Assembly (NCBI GenBank): GCA_951812305.1
Contig: CATOSB010000012.1
Span: 62,001-126,000, forward strand
DNA from: an uncultured Paracoccaceae bacterium
Lineage (GTDB): Bacteria > Pseudomonadota > Alphaproteobacteria > Rhodobacterales > Rhodobacteraceae
Direction of reading: 5' to 3'
Length of the DNA: 64,000 nt
In this document: in pieces, positions 8,808 to 18,200 of the stretch
How positions within the stretch are numbered: position 1 is the first letter of the stretch
How the letters are laid out: each line of letters opens with the position of its first letter
Notes under the pieces: model-generated
Told to the model about the DNA's origin: nothing
What the model saw: the letters and a program-made list of their open reading frames with translations, nothing else
Databases searched by the model: none
Translations under genes and position numbers: made by a program

Positions 8808-8837
8808 TACATCAAAATTGAAATTCATTTTGATGTA
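8808..8837. promoter_or_regulatory. Palindrome upstream of the relaxase start
   Basis: TACATCAAAAT (8808-8818) and ATTTTGATGTA (8827-8837) form a perfect 11-bp inverted repeat around an 8-bp spacer. It is AT-rich in a GC-rich setting and ends 17 nt before the relaxase ATG. It could be a repressor operator or the hairpin part of oriT. Confidence 0.65.
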
Positions 8838-8854
8838 ATCTGTATGCTACCGGC

Positions 8855-9169
8855 ATGCCGAGCCCGCATTTCAATGTTTCCATCGTGTCCCGCGCCACCG
8901 GGGGAAGTGCGGTTGCGTCCGCCGCATACCGTCATGCGGCGCGTATGCGGTCGGTTCTTCGGGGGGAGGTGCGTGACTATTCGGGGAAGGCAGCGGAGCT
9001 TGTGCATTCGGAGGTTTCGTTGCCGGAGGGAGTGCCGGACTGGGCCGGTGAAGCATTTGGTCAGGCTGCTTTCGAGCGGGCGCTTGCGGAGGTTCTGGCG
9101 GAGGCGACGTCGGCGGGGCGGGAGGTTTCGGCCCCGGCTGCCGCGCGTCTGGCCTGGGCGGGTCGATAA
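8855..9169 (+). CDS. TraA/MobA-type relaxase, N-terminal fragment with catalytic Tyr
   Basis: This is a 104-residue frame starting at ATG 8855. HFNVSIVSRATGGSAVASAAYRHAARM is the MobA/MobL (MOBQ) relaxase motif I, with the presumed catalytic tyrosine at residue 25. The protein then reaches a TAA at 9167-9169 inside a 60-bp insertion. The same reading frame resumes beyond it and carries the rest of the relaxase domain. A functional relaxase needs both parts, so as written this is the broken 5' portion of the giant gene that follows. Removing the 60 bp would give one continuous protein of about 3,613 residues. Confidence 0.8.
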   Translation: MPSPHFNVSIVSRATGGSAVASAAYRHAARMRSVLRGEVRDYSGKAAELVHSEVSLPEGVPDWAGEAFGQAAFERALAEVLAEATSAGREVSAPAAARLAWAGR

Positions 9170-9220
9170 ATTCGGGGCTGACATTAAGAAGGCCCGGCTG
9201 CCGCGCGTCTGGCCTGGGCG
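9133..9220 (+). repeat. 28-bp direct repeat flanking a 32-bp spacer inside the relaxase gene
   Basis: The same 28 bases, starting CCCGGCTGCC and ending GGCCTGGGCG, occur at 9133-9160 and 9193-9220, exactly 60 bp apart. The 32-bp spacer and second copy bring in the in-frame stops TAA, TGA and TAA. Deleting one repeat plus the spacer would restore the frame. Confidence 0.95.
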
Positions 9221-9223
9221 CGT

Positions 9224-12200
9224 GTGAGCGCAGATCTGTGGAATTCGGTCGAGGAAGCCGAGGAGCGTCTGAACCGCAAACAAGCAACAGCCCAGCTTGC
9301 CCGGAGCCTGACGATCGCGCTGCCGCGGGTGCTGGGTCGTGAGACGCAGATCGAGCTGATGCGGGGCTATGTGGCGTCGGCGTTCGCGTCGCGGGGGATG
9401 GTCGCGGACTGGGTTATTCACGACAAGGGGGACGGCAATCCGCATGCGCATGTGATGCTGAGCCTGCGGGATATTGGCGACGGGGACTGGGGGCGCAAGA
9501 ACCGGGCGTGGAACCGGGCGGATGTTCTGGCGGGTTGGCGAAAGGGCTGGCAGGCGCATGCCAATCTCGCGCTTGAACGGGCGGGGTTTGCCGAGCGTGT
9601 GGATTTGCGGTCGCTGGAGGATCAGGGGCTTGATCTGGCACCGGAGGGGTACAATCCGCATGTGGCCGATCATGCGGAACGGGTTGGCGATGTGGCGCGG
9701 GAGAAGATGCGGTGTGCGGAGGTGCGGGAACGCAACCGGGCGTATCTGGTGGCGCATCCCGAGCATATCATCGCGGTCGTTCAGACGCAGCGTGCGCAGT
9801 TCACGAAGGACGATCTTCTGGCCGCGCTGGCGTCGCGGCTGGGGGTTGAGGTGGAGGGTCTGGATCAGACGATGGTTGCGGCGGTGGAGGGGTCGGATGA
9901 TCTGGTTCCTCTGGCGGCACGGACGGAGGGTGGCGATCAGCTTTACATCAGCCGGGCGAAGGCGGAGATGGCGGGTCAGCTGGCGCGGGATGCGAAGGCG
10001 CTGGCGGAAGGTCGGCTCAAAGCCGGTGCGGTCTTCGAGGATCCGTTCGAGACGGGGACCGGGCCGGTTTTTGTGGATATTGAACGGGAGGGATATGATG
10101 ACGAGCGAGACGGATCTGAAGCGGGTGACCTTAAAGATACAGGAGGAAGAGGCGGCACCTCTGGACGAGACGGACCGGGCGTGGATCGTGGATCTGTTGC
10201 GCTCAAGGGCGGAGCTTCGGTCCGGGAGCGCGGTCCCTCCGCAGCGGTTGTCCGGGAGGCGCTGAGCGCGCGGGCGGAGGATCTGTTCCGTTCGGCGTTC
10301 GGGGAGCCGGCACGGCCGGGCGCGCGGGAATGGCGGGCGAAGGAGAATGCGGGTCTTGCGATGCAGATGCAGGGTTCCAAACGCGGTCTCTGGCATGATC
10401 ACACAGCCGGGGCGGGGGGTGATCTTCTCGATCTGGTTGCGGTGACGTGGTGCGGGCTGTCCTCTGCGCGGGACGATTTCCCGAAGGTTCTGGAAGAGGC
10501 GGCAAGGTTCACCGGAGTAGGGGTGATCGGCGAGACGGCTGCGTTCCGGGCGCGTGCCGCAGAGCCGGCGAAACGGGTCGCGGCCGAAGAGACGCGGGAG
10601 GCGGCGCGGCGAGCCGCGCTGGTCCGGAGGCTGGCGGAGGCGTCCCTGCCGGTAGAGGGCACGGCGGCGGCGGCTTATCTGGCGTCGCGCGGGATCACCG
10701 ACCTGCCGGGGGACGGGATCGGGTATCTGCCGCCGGTTCCCGGCGCGGGTGTTTTGCACCCCGATCACGGCGCGCTGGCGGTCTGGGCGAAAGACGGGGC
10801 CGGTCGCATCCAGGGGGGTCAGCGCATCCTGCTCGATGCGGAGGGGCGCAAGGCTGCAGTGGAGATCGCAAAGCCGTCCTTCGGCGCGATTGCCGGAGCG
10901 CCTGCGCGGTTTCCGGCGCGCGCGGCCATGGAGGGTGAGGGCTGGCGGGCGCAGGATCCGGGGCTCCGCCCGTCCGGCGCTTCAAACCGTCCCCCGGACG
11001 GTTTGCCGGGCAAACCCGGTTCAGCACCGGACCCACTGATCATAGCGGAAGGCCCCGAGAGCGCGCTGTCGATCCGGGCGGCGACGGGCTGCGAGACCTG
11101 GGCGGTGTTCGGGGTGTCGGGATGGAAGAGCGCGCCGGTCCCGGTGGATCGCGAGGTGATCCTCGCGCCGGACCGGGATGCGCCGGACAGCCCGGCGGGA
11201 CGGGCGTTCCGCGCGGCGGTGGCGCATCATCTGGGCCGGGGGTGTCGGCTGAAGGTGGCGCTGGCCCCGGAGGCGTCGGGTTCGAAGCGGGATCTGAACG
11301 ATACGTATCAACGGGCGGGGGCGGCGGCGGTTCGCGCGGGGCGAGGCGCAGATCGACGGCCCGTTCGTGTTTTTCATGGACGAGGCGGGGATGGTGGGTC
11401 TGGGGCAATGGTCGCTGATCCCCCCGACGGGATGCGGATAGAGATCGCGCGGGTGGACCGGTCCGGGGCGGGTTCGCGGGAGCGGGTGACAGTCATGCTT
11501 GCGCCGGGGGACCGGGTGATGCTGACGCGGCCTTTGCCGGAGATGGATCTGCCGCGTTCGGGGTTCGGGACGGTTCTGGAGGTGGGTCCGGGGCGGCTGC
11601 GGCTGGCGATGGACGGGCGGGCGGACCCGGTGGAGATTGATCCGGTCGCGTTTGTGCATCTCGATTACGGCTTTGCGGCGACAGTGCACAAGGCGCAGGG
11701 CATGACGGTGGACGAGAGCTATGTGCTGGCGCACCGGCGCATGGACTGTCACAGCGTCTATGTGACGCTCAGCCGGCACCGGAAGCGGGTGCGGGTGTTC
11801 GCGCGGGCGGGTCATCTGGATCGGGCGGAGCAGCTTGTCGATCTTGGCCAGCGCTCTCCGGACGCGGTTGTCGAGGCCCCGCGGCGGCGGGGGACGGGGT
11901 CGATGGTGCCGCTTCCGGCGAAGGATATCCTCGAGCGGCGTCCGGACTGGACGGGACCGGGGCATGTCGTGCGGGCGGGTGATTTTGCAGGGGACCGGCA
12001 GTGCATGTCGGTCGCCACGCGGGTCGCGGGGCTGCTGGCGGCCGATCACACCGGGGATGATCCGCTGCTGACGCGGGATGTGGAGGATCCGGGAGACTAT
12101 ACGCGCGAGCCGACACGTGTGATCGACGATCTGGTCCGGCGGAACGGGGTGATCCGTGCGGAGGAAGTGGCGGGGGCGATTGCGCGCCAGGTGTCGGACC

Positions 12201-15200
12201 CGGAGACCTTCCTGCGGCTCTTCCACGCGGCGATGACGCATCCGGGCCTCGTGGCATTGCCGGCGGAGGGCGGCGCGGCGCGCGATGAGCCCTGGGTCTA
12301 CACGACGGGGCGGCAACTCGAGGCGGAGCTTGCGGCGCTGGACCGGGGGATGCGGCTGGCGGCGGTGGGCGGTGAGGCCGGTGATGTTCTGACGGATGCC
12401 GCGCCGGAGCCTGAACCACAGATGCCTGACACCCCCGATCTTTCCGACGAGCAGCTTCGGGCGGTGGTCCATGCGCAGGGGTCCGGTGGGCTGAAGATCA
12501 TCGCGGGGCCTGCGGGAAGTGGCAAGACGCGGGCTGCGGCGGCGCTGGCGCGGGCCGAACGGGCGTCGGGGCGGGTCGTTACGGTGCTCGCGCCGACGCA
12601 GGCCGGATGCGCGGCACTTGCGGCGGAAGGGATAGAAGCGCTCACGCCGGGTGCATTCTTCTCCGATCCGGTTTTGCCGAAAGAGGTCGGCAGTCCTGAA
12701 CGCGTGGTTATTCTCGATGATGCGCAGGGTCCCGGGATCGATCATGCCGAGGTTGTGCTGGCGCGGTGCGCGGGGCTTTCGGCGAAGCTGGTGGCGTTTG
12801 TCAATCCCGAACGGCGGGGCACCCCGGTGTTCCGGACGCTTGCGGACCGGCTCGGGACGGTCCGGCTGGAGGGCCTTCATGGCGTGGAGGGGGAGTATCG
12901 GGAGATCGCGCGGGACCTGCGGACGGGCGGCGAGGACGCGGAACGGGCACTGCGTTCGCTTGTGGAGCGCAGTCAGTTGATAGCGACGGGCACGGCGGAG
13001 GCGGCGCTTGAGGCGGTGGCGAAGGCCTATGTCTCGGATCGGAGCGCCGACCGGCTGGCGCTGGCCTGGAGCCGGGCGGAAGCGGAGGCGCTGACCGCGG
13101 CGATCCGGGCGCGGCTCGATGCGACCGATCCGTCGCGCGCGGCGTTCGTGGCGGCGGAGCATGGCGGGCTCAAGGGTCTGAAGCCGGGGGATATCATCCG
13201 GTTCCCGGCCGCAGGGGCTTATGGCCGGCCCTCGGTGGCGGGCAAGGCCGGGGACAATTTGCCAGCGGAGCAGGGGGATCCGATCCGTCGGGGCGATGTG
13301 GGTGAGGTTCTGGGCGCTGCGGTGGAGGGGGGTCTTCGGCTGCGGGTTACGGGACAGGACGGGACGCGGGAGATCGCGGTTGCGCCGGAGGGCCCGGGCG
13401 TGGCCTCACGCTCCCTGCCGCCCTGGCGGTTTGCGTTTGCCTCGACCATCGCGGCGGCCTCGGGGCGGCGTCACGGGAGTGTGCATGTGCTGGCAAACCC
13501 GGGCATGGACCGCGAGGTGGTGAGCACGGCGGCGCTGGTGGCGCGGGAGAGGCTCACCATGGCGCTGCCCGTCGCTCCCGCCCGTCTTGATGCGGCGCTG
13601 GTGCGGCTTGCGTCACGGGAGCGTTTACCACGCTCCCCGCTCGATCACGGCTTTGATCCGGGCCGGGCTGCGGAGGCGGCGGGCCGGGCAGGGGACCAGG
13701 TGGATCCGCCCGCAGTTGAGCCTGCGGCGCTCTCCCTGGAAGATCCCGAGGGTCTTTCTCCGCCGGAGGTCGCGGCCCTGACCACGGTGCCGACGGTCTC
13801 GCGATCGCGGACGGAGGCGGGGCGTGCGAACAGGGCGTTCCTGAAGGATCATCCCGATCACGCGGTGGTGATCGTGGCGGCTGATCGCCCGGTCTTCACG
13901 CAAGCAGATGTGCGGCAATGCCTGCGCGAGCGCCTCGGGCAGGAGGTGAGCGAGGCGCGTCTGCGCCGCCTCGGGGACCGTGCGATGCGCTCGAAGGCGC
14001 TTTTGCGTCTGGAGCGTGCCGCCCCGGACGGATCGCCGCAATACATGACCACGGCGCGGGCGGCGCTGGCGCGGGATGCGGCGCGGGATGCGCGGGCGCT
14101 GGCGGGCGGGAGGTTCGCGCCGGGAGACGCCCCGGTCCTGCGGCCTGATGCGCTCGAGGCTCTGAACCACGCGCAGCGGCTGGCGGCGGAGGCGATGCTG
14201 GACGATGCGCGTCTCACGCTGGTGCAGGGCCATGCGGGGACGGGCAAGACCTTCGCGCTGCGGGCGGTGGCGGAGGCCTGGAAAGAGCGCGGGGTTCGGG
14301 TGCTGGCCGGGGCACCCTCGGGCCGGGCGGTGTCGGAGCTTGAGGGGATCGCGGGCGTGGAGGCGGCGACGCTGGCGGCCTGGGAGGCGCGGTGGGCGCG
14401 CGGCGAGGTCCCGGCGGAGGGTGGGTTCGTGTTCATCATGGACGAGGCGGGCATGGTGGGGGCCGGGGCGTGGTCCCGGATCCAGGCCCGCATCCGCGAT
14501 CCGGGGGGCAAGCTGATCGCGGTGGGCGATCCCGACCAGTTGCAGCCGGTCTCGGATATTCCGGGCTGGGCGATTGCGGAGCGGGCCTCGGGCGCGGGCG
14601 CGGTGGTTATCGATACGGTGCGGCGGCAGTCGGAGATGATGGATGCCCAGGCCACGGAGGCGCTGGCGCGCGGCGGTGACAATGTGGCGAGTGCGATCGG
14701 CTATTACGACGGGAAGGGCGCGCTGCGGCTGAGCCCGGAGGTTCTGGCCGATCCCGTCGGCGCCATCGCGCGGGATTATTACGAGCCGAAGACCGGGAGC
14801 CGTATCGCGCTGGCCTATACCAACCGGGACGTGCATGCGCTGAATGACCGGATCCGGGCCGAGGCGCTGGCGCGCGGTATCGTGGACCCGGCGAGCCTGC
14901 GGCATTACGGCACGATCACCCGGGATATGCGCGAGGGGGCGGGGGTGAAGACCGTGCGGGTGCCGCTGGAGATCGGGGTGGGCGAGCGGATCATGCTGAG
15001 AGCGTCGCATCCTGAGTTGGGGCTGGCGCGGTCGTCCTTCGGGACGGTGACGCGGACGGGCGCGCGGGAGGTCGGCGTCCGGTTCGACGGGCGGGACGGG
15101 GAGGTGACGCTCGATCCCTGGACGTTCCGGGGTATCGACTACGGCTATGCGGCGACGGTGCACAAGTCGCAGGGCATGACGGCGGATGCGGTCTTCGTGC

Positions 15201-18200
15201 TGCCGCATCGCCAGATGCACCGGCATGCGGCTTACGTGGCGCTCTCGCGCCACCGGGATCATCTGGCGGTCTACGGACGTGTAGGTCACATGGACTGTGC
15301 GGCCGATCTGGTGGGGCTGGCCCAGGCGGCGGGTCATCTCGACATGGATATGCCGGCGGATGCGGAGCGGCCCCCGGGCGGCATGGTACCGGGCGCGGAG
15401 GGTCTGGGTCTCTCGGGCCGCGCCGACTGGCGCGCCTCGGGGGTGGAGATGACGCGGGTCGGATTTGCGGGGGATGCGGAACTGATGGGGATCGCGGAGC
15501 GGCGCGCGGGGTTGATGGCGGCGACCTGGCGCAAGGGGGGCGATCCGGTGGTGGGCGAGGATCCGCGCGGCTATGCGCGCCATCCGCGGCGGGTGATCGA
15601 CGATCTGATCCAGCGCCGCTCGGTGATCCGGGCCGAGGATGTGGCCGATCGCCTGGCGCGGGCTGTCTGCGAACCGGAGACCTTCCTGCGGCTCTTTCGC
15701 GCGGCCATGTCGCATTCCGACCTGGTCGTGCCCGGAGGGCGGTCCCCGGGACCGGGGCGCGGGGATGATGAAGGGCCCGGCCCGCAGAGCGGTGCGACCC
15801 CCTCCCGGGATCGGGTCTACACGACGAAGACGCAACTCGCGGCGGAACTGGACGCGGTGGACCGCGGGGTGCGGCTGGCGCTGGCCCCGGCACCGGAGCG
15901 GGCCCCGCGAGCCAGGCATGTGGACCGGGTTCTGAAGGCGGCGGGCGCGACGCTGGATCCCGATCAGATCGCTGCGCTCGGCCATGCGCTGGCCCCGGGG
16001 CGGCTGAGGCTGGTGCGCGGCGCGGCGGGGAGCGGCAAGACGCGTCTGGCGGGCGGGATCGCGGGGAGCCATGAGGATGCGGGCTGGCAGGTGCTGGCGA
16101 CAGCTCCCGGCGGGGCGGGGCTTGATGCGCTGCGCGCGGCCGGTGTGGCGCGGCCCCGGACGCTGGCGCGGTTTCTGGGGGAGACGGAGGGCGATGCGCC
16201 CGATGTCACGCTCGATCCCGCCACTGTGGTGATCCTCGACGATGCCGGACGGCTGGGGGGCCGGGAGGCGACAGAGCTTCTTCGGCGGATCGAGGACAGC
16301 GGGGCGAAGCTTGTGGCCTGTCTTGACGAGGGGATGCATGTGCCGCTGGAGGCGGGTCCGGTGTTCCGGGCGCTGGAAACCCGGGTGGGGGCGGCGCGTC
16401 TGGTGCGCAACCGTCGGCATGTCGGCTATATCACCGAGGTTCTGGAAGGTCTGGAGGCCGGCGGCGGGAAGGCCGAGGCGGCGGCGGTGGATCTCGACGA
16501 GATCGGGCTTGTCCAGTCCGTGGGCACGGCGCGGGAAGCGCTGCGGCAGGTGGCGCGGGATTATGTGGAGGACGGGATCGATGATCGGATCGCGCTGGCC
16601 TGGAGCCGGGCGGATGCTGACCGGCTGACGTGCGCCATCCGCGCCGAATATGACCGGGCGGTGCCGGAGCGGGCGGCGTTCGCGGCGGACGAAGCGGGTC
16701 CGCTTGAGGGTCTCAGGCCGCAGGACCGGATCCGGTTCATGGGCTCGACGCCCTGGGCACGGGGGGCACGGGAGGCGGGTGAGCGTGCCGTGCCGCCCCT
16801 CGGCGCCGGGGAGACGGCGGTGGTGCGGGGTCGTGACGAGGAGACGGGCGGTCTCGTGCTCGCCGTGTGCGAAGACCCCGGGGAGGCCCGCGAGGTGGTT
16901 TTGACGCGGGATATGGAGGGCATTCCGGCGTGGCGCTTTGGCTTTGCGGGCACGATCCATGGCGAACTCGGGCGGGTGCGCGAAAGTGTCCACCTGCTGG
17001 CCGCCCCGGGGATGAACCGGCAGGTGCTGGCGAGCGCCATCGCGCTGCACGAGCGTGAGTTCCATATCGTGGCGCCGTGCGCACAGGGGCGCGTGCAGGA
17101 GATGCTGTTGCGGATCGCGCGGCGGGACGCGGGGGCGACCAGCGTTCTGGATTACGGCTTCGATCCGGCCATGGGCGCGCGTGAGGCGCTCAGGGGTCAT
17201 TCGACAGAGACGGAGGAGCGGGAGGATGGTGACATCGCCAAAGCGATGCGCCGGTTCGGCGAGATGACGGGTCTGGGCTTTGCGCCGGGCAGCGCGCCGC
17301 TGTCTCCGGGTGTCGGGGCGGAGGTTCTGGCGGAGGTGATCGGTGCGGCGGCGCTGCGGGAGGGGGAGGCCCCTGTGGGCGAGGATCGCGATGCGGTGGA
17401 GGAGATGGTGCGCAGCCTGTCCGATCCGCGCGCCTGGCGAAAGGTGCTGCGGCAGCTGCCGGGGGACATTCCGGTCGTCGCGGACCGGGAGGCAGACCGG
17501 ATCGCGGGAACGGACCATGAGGGGCGTCTTCTGACTGTGGGACGCATGCTGGCGCGGGGGGCGGTCGTGGCCGAAGCGCTCGGCGCGGCGCGGCTGGCCG
17601 GTCTCTTCCGGGACGGGCTGACGCTTTATGGCAGGCGTGCGGAGATGGCGCGGGCGGAGGGGCGCCTTGCGGAGTTGGTGCCCGGGCCGGGTGCGCCGGA
17701 GCGCTTTCCCGATCCGCGTGTACGCGCGGAGGCAGAGAGGGCGAAAGAGATGCGGCGGTCCCGGCCGCGCCCGCAACGTTCAGGGGGGCGGGGGCTGTTG
17801 GGAGGCCTGCATGCGTCGGACGAGCAGGTCGCGCGGGATGCGCTGGCGCTCTGGGGGCTGGGTCCGTCTGTGCGGGCGGGAACCAGGCCGCGCGCCTATG
17901 CTGCTGCGGTGGCGGAAAGAAGAGAGGTCCGAAGTAAAGAGAGGGCGGGGATGCGCGGCGTGGATGTGAGCCGTGCGACGTCTGTGTCTGCGGAGACGGC
18001 ACGCGGGCGGGATATCCCCGGCTCGGAGCGGATCGAGGGCGATGTGGTGGCACCGGATTATGTTCGGGCAGCGGTGGAGGGGCCGGGCGGCCCATGGGGC
18101 GGGGGTGCAGAGCCGGCCCCCCGCAAGGCGACCGAAGATCTTGCGCTTGTTCTGGCCGTGGCGATCAGCCGTCATGTGCCCCTGGGCGACGCGGTGCACA

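Noticed and set aside
9130..9225. T4 gene 60-type translational bypass of the relaxase insert
   Set aside because: The gap is flanked by 28-bp repeats typical of recombination or slippage, with no take-off/landing codon pair and stop hairpin as in known bypass systems. It is kept only as a remote alternative.
13625..17776. 1,383-residue open frame on the - strand
   Set aside because: Antisense to the helicase modules of the relaxase gene, with arginine/proline-rich shadow composition and no start signal.
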